A DNA stretch of 64,000 nt from NCBI GenBank assembly GCA_948567375.1, contig OX419761.1, positions 15,600,243-15,664,242 of the forward strand. Direction: 5' to 3'. Made by a program: the position numbers and the translations under genes. The notes under the pieces are model-generated. The model was not told the DNA's origin and did no database searches. It saw nothing but the letters and a program-made list of their open reading frames with translations. The first letter of the stretch is position 1. Each line of letters begins with the position of its first letter. Below, one piece after another: positions 26,330 through 38,790 of this stretch. This stretch comes from Lunularia cruciata. Its lineage: Eukaryota > Streptophyta > Marchantiopsida > Lunulariales > Lunulariaceae.

Positions 26330-28270
26330 TTTGATACGATTAGCCGAACAACATTCAGTATTGTGTATTTGATAAGCTGAACAATTATTTTCTATAAATG
26401 GCAAGTCAAACTAGAGATACAAAGGTGAAGGCAGAACATGATCACCGTAATTAAGAGACATGTGTTAGTTGCGTTGACATCCTACCTTCGAACTCGAAGC
26501 TGACAGCTTGCTTCGTACATTCTTTGTTTCTTTTTCCACCTGTGCATAGGGCAATGACTTGTTTCTAAGGCCTCTGGGGTCGTGTTTTCCAGTGGCATTT
26601 CTTGTTGCGCTCGTATTCCCGTTTCTCGTTTCCTTTAGGGTATATTATTTGACTTGATGGTCCGTTTCTAAATACATGTTTACGTACGAGATTTCACATG
26701 TAGAAATAGTAAAAAGGAAAGAAAACGATATTCACCACTATATGGATAAAAAATATTTATATAAATATATATCTTTACCTTTATATCTTTTTTATTGTAT
26801 TGCGCCAGATTGAAGACTTTCTTCCTTCAATTTCAATAGTATATTTCTTTAACTACGGTGGAATTGTGCTTTGGGTGGGATCGAGCAGAGCCAACTTCAC
26901 ACCACTTTAGTTGGTAAGAAAGCGCCTCCAATTTGTTCGCTAGTGATGCAATATACAATTTGAAAAGCGACAAAACCTCCAACGAGGAAGTCTACGTAGA
27001 TATAGAATGAAGATGACAATTTTGCCTTTTGTCCTTGGTACGGTTTGATCAATTATACATTTTGATAGTCTTTTTAATTTGACTATGATAACCAGTAGGA
27101 TTGAAGATTATGATGTTTAATATACTATAAAAAATCTGATTCACGTCATCTTATTAAAGAAGTAATCATGTCTTAACTTGTAATAGGTATTAGGTAGAAT
27201 GTCAATTGAATTATGACTTTTTAAAATCCTTGATTTTCTCCTCATTCGACGTCATATTAAGCCTAAGGTCCGTCACTTCCAACTTTGTTAAGTGGCCAGG
27301 ATAAAGATAAATATTAAATGGAGAAGTGTTCAAATCCAGCGTAGTAACTTTTTGGTTCTTTCCAAACAAACCCAAGTAAGTGGTAATCTGGTATATATAA
27401 TATTTTACATAGAAAATTAATTATAAGGAACTTTATAATCAAAATTATTACTTAACTGAAAATTATGAAGCTGAACTCTAGTTTCACTCTCTTTCTGAAG
27501 AGAATCTTGACCTTGTTTGTCACAAATATTTCAATGATAATTCTAGAAAGATTGTGATATGCTATGGTAAATCATGATAAGAATATCCCTCACTCAACTA
27601 CAAAGCATAAGCCAAGATCTAAGCACTGCTCTCTATAACAGAAATTTTAACTTCATTAAATATAATATACCAATAATTACACTAAAAAGCTATACATATA
27701 CATTTACACACCAAGATTTACTAGAAGCTTACTATATATATAATACTATACTTAATATATGGATAATGGTATAAGAAAAAAAATAAAAAGATTGAATATA
27801 TATGTAGCTATATATATATTATGAATAATCTAGGGAAAACATAACCTTTAATGTATTCTAAAAATTAAATAAAATCGTATCAAATAACAAGAATAAGTTT
27901 CCAACGGTATAGGCTATATTCCCTTATGATTACTTTAAAGAGAACGATCTCTATGATTGATATTACTTTATTACAAATATTAGTTCTAACAGCAATTTCA
28001 TTTCCAAAATGCTATTCTAATCAATGTATAATGTCACACGAAAACATGAGGTAATATGTGGAGGAAGATGTACATCTAAGAAGCACTTAGACGGAAACAC
28101 GGGAGTATTCTCATGCTTAAAACCACTACAAAAATCAAATCAAGAGTAAAAACGGTGGAAACCCATAAAATAGACTCGCCAAACTCAAACTCTTACCACA
28201 TCAGCAACATTCACCGGATATTAATTTACATATGGGAATTTGTAACCTTTCCTTGTTACTAAAAGCAATG
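26330..28270. repeat. direct repeat, copy B of the block start (partner 850-2700)
   Basis: It is the second copy of the AT-rich leader of the receptor block. It aligns along its length with 850-2700, including 'aaacatgaggtaatatgtgg' (about 28042 and 2502) and 'cctttccttgttactaaa' (about 28246 and 2697). The TA microsatellite of copy A is absent. A (ta)-rich stretch lies at 26735-26795. Confidence 0.75.
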
Positions 28271-28759
28271 TCCGGTGCAATAGCAAAGTTAACTTATGGC
28301 TATTCTTCGTACCGATATCTTGAAGACACATGTATGAGGAGGCATGTATGAGGCATATGCATTACAAATACTACCTGTGATGGAGTTGATGTACTCCAGA
28401 ATAGTAACGCCGAAGAAGAGGTTGATGCGACAATAAACAGATTCAGGAGCTCTAATTTCTTTAGTGAAGACGCCAAACTTGTATTAGAATGAAGCGTTGC
28501 GAAGCACATGGAATGGCTATCGGAGCAGGATTCATCTATTTGGAGACTCTCCGGTTTGTTTATGTCTATACGGTTTTGATCCATCAGTGTATAAAGATGG
28601 GGAACACAGAGCTCGTGCGCGGCATGATAACAGGAAATGACAGTTTCTATTGTCATGAGGCAGAGAAAATGTTCTGGCATGGTTCCTTTTCCACCTAACT
28701 CTCCTGAATCGAATGCATTCCGTAATCTTGCAAGCGGTGCACTTACCGGCCCATCACCA

Positions 28760-31215
28760 CCACCTATATCAGCATCGTCTGAGGTAGAGATTTTGATGAA
28801 GTTCAAGAATTCTATCAACGATTCGAATGAGGAACTCTCAAATTGGAAGGCAGACCAAACGAGTCCTTGCTTCTCGAAGGGGATATAGTGCAAGGTTTCT
28901 TCCGGTGAAGTTTTGAGTATCAATTTGAGTGGCATGAAATTGCGTGGTGAGCTCCATTCGTGTTGTGCAATCTTCCTCTCCTTCAACTACTAAATCTATT
29001 CAACAACTCATTGTCAGGATCTCTTCCCAAGTCTTTAGGGAATTGTGCCAAGGTGGAAGTACTTGATTTGTCCCAACACAGCCTGACAGGTCTAATCCCA
29101 ACGGAGATTGGTGTTATGATAGAACTGAGAATTTTGGCGCCATATGGAAATATGCTAAGAGGGGAGATTCCACTTTCTCTGATCAGATGTTCCAAGCTGC
29201 AGCGCCTAGTTCTAGCCAAAAAGTACCTGACCGGGAAGATACCCAACGGATCTCGGGGAGTTGGCCGTGTTGCAACGCTTGTGGTCGGACGGCAATACAC
29301 AGACAGGAGAAATACCCGCTTCTTTGGGCAGTTGCTCCAGGTTACAATCACTCGCCTTGTTCGAGAACACCTTGACCTGGAGGATTCCATCAGAACTAGG
29401 AGAATTAGGAGAACTGCAATATTTATACTTGTACGACAATGGACCTAAAGTTTTGATTCCCACTACGTTAAGCAATTGCTCCAAGTTAAGGATTTGTCGG
29501 AAAATAATTTGACGGGAGGGATACCATCAGAGCTTGGGGATTTAAAACAGGTGCAACACTTGTCGTTCTTTGACAATGAACTTACAGGTACTATTCCCAT
29601 CTCATTAGCAAATTGTAGGAGGTTGCAGACACTTGATCTGTGTATAAACAAGCTGAGGGGCAAGGTTCATCTGGAGCTAGGGCAGTTAAAAGGTTTGAAG
29701 AATCTTATCCTTTATGAGAACGAACTCACTGGTAGCATTCCAGTTTCCCTACTAAATTGCTCCGAGCTACAGCGGCTTGATCTGGCTGTAAACAACTTGG
29801 CAGGAGAGATAGCGTCAGAGCTGGGGAGATTGATAGAGTTCCGGTCTATGTACCTGGAGGACAATAGATTTACAGGTACCATCCCCTCATCGTTTGGGCA
29901 ACTTTGGAGGTTGCTCGCTCTCGGGCTGTCAAGTAATCGAATCACAGGTTTCATTCTCGGGTATCTGGGTAATTGCTCGTCATTGGAAACTTTGTATCTC
30001 CATCGAAATCTGCTTTCAGGATCGATACCGTTCAGCCTCGGTAGCTTAAAGAACCTGACATGATTGCTGCTGTTTGGAAATCAGCTTTCTGGCATTATTC
30101 CTAGAAATTTGGGTTCCTCTCTACACGCTCTGGAAAATCTTGAGATGTCCGACAATCAGCTGGAAGGTCATATATCGCATAACGTCGCGATTTATTCTCG
30201 TTAGTTCGACTCGGACTTAGCCATGATAGAATCAATGGACTCCTGCCAAGAAGTGCCGGTGGGGAAGGGAGCTCACTGGAAATTCACGCAGTTGCAAACA
30301 ATCTGATCAGCGGTCCAATTCCTGCTTCCTTAGGTGATTGTAGAAATTTGTCATTGCTCGATTTAGCAATAACGTCAAGTTTACAATATTCAACAAAATC
30401 GCTCCGAGCTCTTCTGGTAGGATCCAACAACTTGACGGGTGGATTTCCCAGTTGGATTGCGTTGCTGACCAATCTCCAGGTTCTGGACCTGTCAAACTAT
30501 AGGTTTTACGGTGCCCCCAAAGAACGCTTATCAAAGTTGCAAGGTTTCACTTATCAGTGAAAAGTGCATTAGCTTCAACAGTGGCGAGGTCCTTAAGGAA
30601 AGGTTGGTGGTGTTTACTGAAGCCCAAGATCTCCACCTGGAGTACCTGATATTGCATCGAACTTCCTTCGAAATATCGCGAAACCATTTCATCGGTCCCA
30701 TTCCTGAGGCCTTGGGCAGTCTACGCAGAATGTTGTACTTGACTCTTTCCGGCAACAGGTTTGAAGGGTCCATACCTTCCAGCCTCTCAAATCTCACCAG
30801 GTTGGAATTCTTGGATCTTTCTGATAGTGACCTGACAGGGTGAATACCGGTAAGCTTTGCGCAGTTTACGAATTTGAGTTAGCTCAATGTGAGCTTCAAC
30901 GATCTCGAAGGGTCGATTCCTACTTCTGCCCAACTTCAATCGATGAAGACGTCAATGTTCGAAGGAAATCCTGGACTCTGCGGTTTGCCCTTGGACCCAT
31001 GTAGAGAGTCTCCGAAACCAGGGAAAGCCAATCCTGCAGCGTCGAGAACTAAGGATATTAATGACATATTGCCACGGAGGATCAATGACCTGGTCTCCTT
31101 TCCTGCAGTTTTAGTGGGAGTCGTAGTAGGCTTTAAGGTCTCAGTGGCGGTCTTCTTTGGTTCAAAACGATTAAGACAGTTCATGTTCAACGGATCGCCG
31201 AGGCCACATATGTAT
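28760..31215 (+). pseudogene. LRR receptor-like protein (RLP) pseudogene, copy B
   Basis: This is the paralogue of 3226-5690 with the same architecture. The LRRNT is better preserved here: ASSEVEILMKFKNSI, LSNWKADQTSPC (28770-28880). LRRs follow (28960-30560), then an island with DLHLEYL (near 30633), late LRRs with GPIPEALGSLRRMLYLTLSG, the cap GNPGLCGLPLDPC (30965-31004) and a single hydrophobic segment with a basic end (SKRLRQ, near 31167). Frame changes near 28960, 29260 and 30350 and stops at 28888, 30063 and 30841-30843 prevent a single product. No kinase follows. The breaks are mostly different from those of copy A, which suggests that each copy decayed after duplication. Confidence 0.85.
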
Positions 31216-31639
31216 GGGGTTTCTATATACATATCCTTTTCAGGACAGTTCAATCTTTTTAAGACTGTCAACAGTTCACTATTTTCTTCTATTTTCTTCT
31301 ACAAATTTGTCTGCATTGAGATATGATGTCCAAATTCCACCGCTGCAGGAAAATGAGTTTCCAGTTAACTTGCAAAGCATCCATTCACTTAATTGACTTT
31401 CTAAACTCATGCATAATATTGATGTCAAATTACATATCTTCTCTCTTTGGTATACGGGATGGATGCTTTGCAAGACATTTATGAGATCAATGCGACGAGT
31501 TACTTATGTACTATTGGTCAACTGGAATAGATGCAAGCTATGTTGGTGCCAACTCCCTCAGATAATCAGAACATGACAGAGATGCTCCAGATCATTCTAC
31601 TTCATGAGTCCCTCTAGTACTTGTTATGAACGTCGGGCC
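31216..31639. other. RLP-downstream sequence shared with block A
   Basis: It aligns with about 5690-6060, including 'ttccaccgctgc(g/a)gg', 'actcatgcataata' and 'gatgctccagatcattctac'. No gene is visible. Confidence 0.6.
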
Positions 31640-32160
31640 GGGAAAACTTAGTCTTATTCGTAGGAGTTACGTGAAATAGTCACATAGGCAATTGAGAAAG
31701 AGACGGGTGTTACAGCGGTGTTTGTAACATGTTCCATGCGTGTAGATGTCAAATCTCTAGTCTCGGCTCCATAGCCAAAATATGAGGCAAGTCCAACCAA
31801 ATCTGGTTCGAGTTTCAGCATCATTTGAAACCTGCGACTTCTGGGCTTCCGTGATCGGAACCAAAGAGTTAACAAAATCCGTTCCGTAAACAGACACAGC
31901 AAAGAATCATACAGATTTCCACCATTCTGCATGGCATTCATCTTCTCTCTCGAGGGTTCCAGGAGCCCGTGGTCTTCCGACCTGTCGCCGACGAGCAAGG
32001 GCCCGGATTTCCCCAACTCTTGTAATCTCGATCTTCTACTGCTCTGGCGATGGCTCCTGCAGGCTTTAGCGACAAGTGGACTGGTAACGGTTTTCATCCA
32101 CTTACAGAACTTCGAGCTACTTGTCTGGACAGCTTCTTCTTCTGCGTCATTTCGACACCT
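31640..32160 (-). repeat. repeat with conserved minus-strand reading frame (copy 2)
   Basis: This is the second copy of the 6430-6920 unit. The minus strand reads SPLVAKACRSHRQSSRRSRL, LLEPSREKM, NGGNLYDSLL and, in the same uninterrupted frame, LVGLASYFGYGAETRD, giving a 147-codon open frame (31654-32097). This is the longest intact reading of the family in the window. I recognise no domain in it. Confidence 0.5.
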
Positions 32161-33654
32161 CTCACACGCTTAGTTGAGTTTTAGTTGACGCTTTTACGTC
32201 ACTTGGCACTTCATGTATCCATGTTCTCGTTGCATTCTTCCGCTTTAATGTGATAACTCAGATGTTATGAAACTTGGCTCTTTAAGTATAACAATTAGGA
32301 CATGATGCATTTAATAAATCTTGCAGGATATCAGCATTTATAATACGGAGATATAGAATATATAAATACAGACAACAAATATACAAAATTGCTGAAAAGA
32401 GCACCATCATATTCATGTTATGGGGAGTTGAGTGAGTCCCTGCACTTCTTTTGCGCCTCTCCTTGTAAAAAGAAACAACGTCGTTAAATTTCAAGCCACT
32501 ACCGAACAAGCCTAAACATCTCACTCAACGTGTCTTTCGCATAAAGCAGCAAGGAAAGATACGTAGCCCTTCGAGACCTTTTTACAGGCTTACTTTTGTG
32601 GACATTATAATTATTAGTCGAAGTCAAGAATCGAACTCCACAACCAGACCTGTTGATTCTTTTAAAGTAATTGCATGTGTGAAATTTAAATAACGCTGAT
32701 TCCAACCAACTTTGTAGACACGCTGTTTTGTAAGAAGTGATAGATCCTGTGCACACTTGATATTACGCACAGAAACAGAAAGGTGAGGCAAACGTAGTGA
32801 CAGACAACGCTACAGTTTTGTAATTCAAGGCTACAGGCAGAGTCTGCCCAACAACGTCCGAAGACTTTTGCACCTATCTCTATCTCTACTGTTGCTTCCA
32901 CTCACTCTTTGAACACTTTTATGACCAGGAGAATTTACTCTTCTTCTCGGCAGGCGATGCTGGTGTTAAGCTCTTCGGAACTTGAGGGTTTTCCGCTTCC
33001 ATCATTTGTTTGCATGTCATCCGCGCAATACAAAATAATATCGCAATAGAAATAGAAAATCCGAACCTTCTTACCGGTTTTACCGGGACGATTATATGGA
33101 ACTCGTGAAGTTACTAATTCCGATCCTCTGATCAGAATCATCTTCCGCGATTGGTTCACGGACGTAACCAGGGTAATTTGAAACTTCATTTCTCTGTATC
33201 CGCTAGTACAAACATCCAAAATTTGGGAACGTAGTCTCTAAATGCTTTCATATTTTAATTGGTCGTTTTGTATAAGTCGGATTCAATTGCACCATCAAAA
33301 TGTGCGTATGTTTGTGTTGTCGAGTGTTCCTGTTCCATGTTTGTCACCCTGTGAGCTTGATGCCCCCCCTCAGTGTACGATTACCATCCTGTCACGTAAA
33401 CGTTTACACTAGCATTGGATTAGTACGTGCAGTGCGATTATCATCACAGCTTCTGAAACTCACAACAGCGTTCAATTTGTTGCTTTTGGACAGTCTGGTG
33501 AAAATAGGTTAGATTTCAGGAATTCTACTTGCAATGGACGTGAGAGGAGGAACTAAAAGCTTTTGGAACATAGATTGTGATACATATCAGCTCACGATAT
33601 TGCGATAGGCCACAGACAATTTTGGACAGTCGGAACTGAACGACAGCACTGTCA
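32161..33654. repeat. HNL-B upstream region with a copy of the dispersed HNL-upstream repeat
   Basis: Positions 32390-32900 resemble the repeat at 43925-44690, 47335-47990 and 50300-51185. Shared tracts include 'tgattccaacca.ctttgta', 'agaagtgataga', 'gctacagttttgtaattca' and 'gcccaacaac.tccgaagac'. A minus-strand 71-codon open frame (32686-32901) lies in the shared part but is interrupted in the other copies. Nothing else is recognised up to the HNL-B start. Confidence 0.5.
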
Positions 33655-36600
33655 ATGGCGACCTCAAGTTCTAGGCCCATGACACCAGTTATCCTTTTCG
33701 CAAACGGGCTGGTTAATCCAACCCGAAAAAGGAAAGGGTTCACTGTGTATGTAATCTCTCATAACCAAATCGGCTGTTCAAATTCGAGTTCGGCGCAATC
33801 TCTTTGATCATTACAGCACCTGTTCGGTTCGAGTTTCTTTGCTAACAATGAAAGTTTGCTGGGTTTGCAGTTGGGTTTTGATGCGGTTTATGAATTATAC
33901 ACACCTGCAGTCGGACCGACTACCCTGGAAATAATATTCTTCCATGGTCATTCACGGGGAGATTGTGAAGATGCGTTCATCCCAACGTCGATGCCCCTAG
34001 ACAACTCAGCATGGCTATACATGGCTTGTGCAGCATTACCCTCAAGCTCGCATTCTCTCAGGATTCCAGTCTCCAAACTTCTGCTTCACGTGGAAGCATG
34101 GATATGTATGGCACGGGGGAATTCCTTGCCCGATCTCTGATCGAATTTGGAAAGGTTGGTCAGAAATGTCCAGTTGTTTTAGTCGGTCACTGTTTGGGTG
34201 GAGTGGTGATGAAAAAGATATGCCTGAGAGCGAGCGCAATCGCAATCTCTGGAATCGGTGGATATCTCAATTTCTTGAGAAATGGACGAGGACTGTTCTT
34301 TTACGGGGTTGCTCAATCGGGTTCAAGAATGCGCTTGGAGTCCTCCACAAAGCGAAAATAACTTTTACTCGAGTACATGGAGCTCCTAGAGTGAATGAGG
34401 ATTTTACAAAGTTGCGGAATCAATATGACTGGAAGACATACGGCATTCTGGAAGCGGATGAGTCTCAACTCCCAACTGGACCGGGAGTACTCAGCAGATT
34501 ATCCAAGGTAATCGTTCTTGTACTTATCGTGGGAAGCTATTTCGAAGCAGGTAGGCATTGTTATCGATATTGTGTGTATGTAAACATGTGAGAATTGTCA
34601 TATACACCAATGGTGTTTATTTTGTGTCGATTACTCGTGTAGATAATTTTGAGAGAATACATGCTACGCGGGGAATTTCTTTTGGTCATTACTCTTAAGC
34701 ACCTTTCTCTGATCAGTCGACCTCATTTGACAGTAAAATTGGGCCCACCACTAGGCCTAGGAGTAAAAAATATGAGGTACTTAAGGACTTCTTCTAGTCA
34801 CTGACTCACACATCGGGTTTGCTCTGACATCGGGTCTCCTGTAAGAGTGCTGATGCTCCTAAAAAAGTTTAATATTTTCCTTGGTTTCTGCTTCGAATAC
34901 CGTATTGTTTCGTTGCTGTTATGCAATATTTCCGAGCTATTAAGCACATAGGTGAAATCCTTAAGTAATGGTTTCTTATCCGGATACGCTAACAAAGACC
35001 ACTCAGTATACCATTCTTAAATGTGTCTACCTTCCATTCTCTACTTGTTTTACTGCTTTCAGTTTAAAGATAAAAAATCCCAAGTATGTTCTCGCCTTTT
35101 CTGCCCCTTCCACCATATATTTGCTGCTCTGCTGCACCGTTTTATCAATCTCTCCAACATTACCTCTTGCTGCCTCCTCACTGTTACTGTTTAAGAATCA
35201 TTTGGAACGATAGGAATGCGAAATAATAAGGGAAGGTCAGAACTATACTTTGCCTCCCCTTCCCCCTCCGTCCCATAGAGCAAACCCTTCGTAGGAATTA
35301 ACCGAGTTTGCCCTGGTACACTCATTGAGCAGACAGAACTTCGGTACGTAGAGTTTTTGAAACTACTACCCTACCCCGATTTCTGGAGACGATAGGGGGC
35401 ACTGACGAGGTCATTCCTATTCCGTGCGGAATTCTTACGAAACTTTTGCTACTTCCTTTTGGTGTTAAGTGTTGATAGACTCATGTTGATATAGAACAAG
35501 CCGGGGTAAACTTAGTACTCATAAACAGTTCTTTGAGGGTTAAGGAAGCTTGGGACAACTTCTTTTTTACACTTACCCGCGCTATGACATCAATATTGAT
35601 CAAATCTATTCTACTCTGAGTAATCAATGACGGTACTTTTGGTAGATTAATAGTCGCTTGCAGATGCAAACTAACCTGAGAGCTTGCTCACCACTATGTG
35701 TGAATAATGGTTGTGAGGGATTTACTTCTCGTACCTGGTTCATTATCTCATGTCTTCTCCAGTCTCACGGGTCTTACGATTACTGGTTTGTTTACTACGG
35801 GCCCTGTATTCCGTTCTACAATATGTCAGGCTTCGCTCCGACGAGGCCAAGAGACCATCCACTTCTCTCCCTCCATCCATCCTAAACGAAAGCACCGTCT
35901 TTTGCTCCTTGCTCGATGTTTCTCTGTTTGATGGTCTTTCCCGGCTTACAATTTCAGATGCTTAATCAGTTATGTTTTGGTTGTTATTATATGATGAATG
36001 CTAGTTCTTTGTAGGTACTATCTATGAGATGTATCAATTATGCCTTTACTTCTTCTTACCTTCATAGCCTTAGATTCTTTAAATTCCATTCCTTAGATAG
36101 ATGCAATTCATTTTGATTTACACAGGTTCATGCTTACGTTTCATACCCACTTTCTCGGTTCCATACTTAGTGGGTTCTGGATCCCTCGTTCGAAGCTTCT
36201 GCTCCCCTTTTCTCAATGATGTCACACTTCGGGCCAACCAGCCAAGATACCAATCCACTCCTCTCGTACTTCGCTCCATCCCACCGATCGTCCACTAAAG
36301 CTATGTTTGTCCCATTCGCTCTATGTTTCGCTATGCTTCCGACTGGATCTTCATATTTGCTTGATAACTCAACTCTGTTGTCAGTTTGAGATACAATGTT
36401 GCTGTTCCAACAGGTTGTATTCTTTTGATTCGATGATGTATACTAGTTCTGTGCAGGTACTTTTTTATGAAATGTATCAATTCTGTTCCTGCTTTCCATC
36501 ATTTCCACTTATTTCATTATGTTATTTCCTTGCTTAGATTAGCTTGAATTCAGTTTGCAAACCTTCATGCTTGCACTTCGTATGCACGTTCTCGGTTCCC

Positions 36601-38790
36601 TACTAAGTGGGTACTGGATCCGCTCTTTGAACGGCATTTGCTCTCATTTCTGAAATAGGTGGAACTTCCGAAAATAACTTTCACTAAACAAGATGGTCGG
36701 TGTCCTCATTTGTCGTAGATATGGAAAGTCATCCCGGCATCTCCCATTGGGGCTCTTTACAGTTGGTTGAAGAGGCATCTGCTCGTGTTGATATGGATTA
36801 TTTTTTCATGATTCAAGGAGTAGATCATTTTACTATCCGCAAGCCAGCGGATAAAACATCTGACAGTTTCCAACATCTGGTTAATTTCCTGAAAACTATC
36901 AGTGAGGATGAGGTATGGTGTGAAATATGATAACTTGCATCTTTCAAGTGCTGAACGTTGTCAGTATTCTCAATCAAATTCAGTAGTCAGATATTAAGGA
37001 ATTTGTAATATTGAGGAAATTTTCAGGGATTCTGTGGGTTTGCCAACAAACGCATATCCTTGGTATTTATATTTTCCCTCATCTGTCCTAGTTCTCTTTT
37101 CTTTTTTCCACAAACCGGGAGTCCAGAAAAGTATCATTACTGCATCATCTTGGACTTCCTCATGGGATAAACAAGTGCGGAGATCATATCAGCGACTTCA
37201 TGAAAGTGCTCAAGTTGCCAGAGGCAGGACCAAAGAGGATACTGCTTGTAGGAATGGGTGGTTTAGGAAAATCGACACTTGCGAAACAAGTTCTGATGAA
37301 AGTCCAAAGCCAGCTATACTATGTCTGTTTTATTGAAATTCTTCAACAAACTCAGACTGAGAAAGATTTCTGGGATCTGGTTGTTGAAAACTTGTACGAA
37401 GGCAACGGGAAGCAAGTCAGCGTTGAGTGCAGGATGAGTGAGCGACATTGAAACTATTACCGAGAAAGAAAGTCCTACTGATGCTGGGTGATTATGATGA
37501 TGCAACCGATCTGATGTATCGCTTGAAAGTACTGTCTTACAGAGAAGGTAGTCGTTTGATAGTAATCTCTCGAATTCACAAGATAGAAGTGGTTTCGTCG
37601 AACATGTTCTCCCTTCCTGTTACATAAGCATGCGCTGACACAATTCAAAGCTCGTGTTCAAAATCCCAACTCAGAATACATACCCAAGGAGTTGGTAGAA
37701 CAGATTGTGAAGACCTGCGAAAGGTTCCGTCTCATTTTACATGTGATTGCCAGTTCCTTACGTGGACGAAACCATGAAAAGATTTGGACAGGCACTCTTG
37801 GTAGGATGTTTGAAGCAGGATGTATAGATGGAAGTAAACCGGACAGGTTGTGGGAAAACTCAGAGTGAGCTTTAACAGCTTAGGAGATGAAGGGAAAGCC
37901 ATATTCCTGGACTTGGCTTCATTTGACATGGTGCATCGCCAGTATGATTTGACTGTCTGTGAATCTGCGGGGAAACAGAGCACCGTGGAATGTCAATACA
38001 GTTAAGTTTGACCAATTTAGTGGAGAGGTCTCTCATTTAAATCCGGATTGTCAAATAGCTACAACCATACCCCTTAGCGTACATTCATCGACAACTGAGG
38101 GCTATGGGGACGATGATCTCGAGACCACAACAAGGAAATGTAGAGTCAAGGAGAGGAGTTTGGCAGCCACGCGATGTCGAGGATATTCTGGCCGAATACA
38201 AGGTAAGATGAATATTGAACCTACCAACAAGCATGGGACAGTTGAGTTTGCCTGCGACATTGTCCTTATCGGGATGCTTTGAAGATCTCCCCGACTCGTT
38301 GGGGCAATGTGTGGCACATAAGGATTTAAAGGTAAAAACTTGTATCATTAAAAGATCTGTTTCTGAGTCAGTTGATAAAGTACCTGAATGTCTTGGACAA
38401 CTCGCATGTTCAGAGCTAGAGTCTTTCGCTAGTCTACCAAGAAGTCTCAGACAGCTTGACATGCCCAGACAAGTCGACGAAGATGGCTGAAAACTTTGCG
38501 CATCTCCCCGACTGGCTTTAATATAAACTCCAAGAGACAAATAATTAAACTCCAACTTCTCGCAATAGTCTCAGATATCTTCGGTGTTTAACAGTCGCAA
38601 ATGAATTCTGTGAGGATCGTATGGAGTGCCTAAAATTGGGCCAGTGCCAGCGCGTTACAAGCTAAGTGTACTACGGTATGATTATTTCATGCAGCTGATG
38701 TCGAAATATGTTTATGTAACTGGCCAGACATCTTCACGAATAACTGGAATCTCTTTCGAGATTGCAGTCGAAGATAATTAGCTGTTGAAA
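33655..38790 (+). pseudogene. HNL-B: heavily decayed alpha/beta-hydrolase-NB-ARC-LRR pseudogene
   Basis: A possible first exon starts MATSSSRP at 33655. The hydrolase exon is 33871-34507 (637 bp, frame broken) and keeps IIFFHG and the elbow GHCLGG with Cys (TGT, 34191-34193). Exon 3 (about 36719-36912) keeps VDHFTIRKP, with the catalytic-type His. NB-ARC spans about 37119-38202, with GMGGLGKSTLAKQV intact. Frameshifts and stops follow from about 37430, and the intron acceptor before it reads 'ccgg' where the paralogues have 'ccagg'. The LRR exon is reduced to about 0.3 kb (38215-38500, GCFEDLPDSLGQ, KVPECLGQLACSELESFASLP) plus a short 3' end near 38700-38780. The deletion joins intron 4 directly to a mid-LRR sequence. 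The intron after the hydrolase exon has grown to about 2.2 kb. No functional product is expected. Confidence 0.85.
34620..36700. repeat. inserted DNA inside HNL-B with about 430-bp imperfect tandem units
   Basis: The corresponding introns of HNL-A and HNL-C are about 0.2 kb, so most of this is insertion. Within it, about 35740-36130, 36130-36560 and 36560-36690 show repeated landmarks: 'tctcggttcc.tact(t/a)agtgggt', 'ctggatcc', 'atgatg(a/t)at.ctagttct' and 'atgtatcaatt'. Short open frames such as 35658-35885 are not conserved among units. No transposase or other protein domain was recognised. Confidence 0.55.

Noticed and set aside
28300-28986. 228-codon minus-strand open frame
   Set aside because: It lies antisense to the LRRNT and upstream part of RLP copy B. 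The equivalent frame in copy A is broken and no domain is visible, so it is a shadow of the plus-strand gene.
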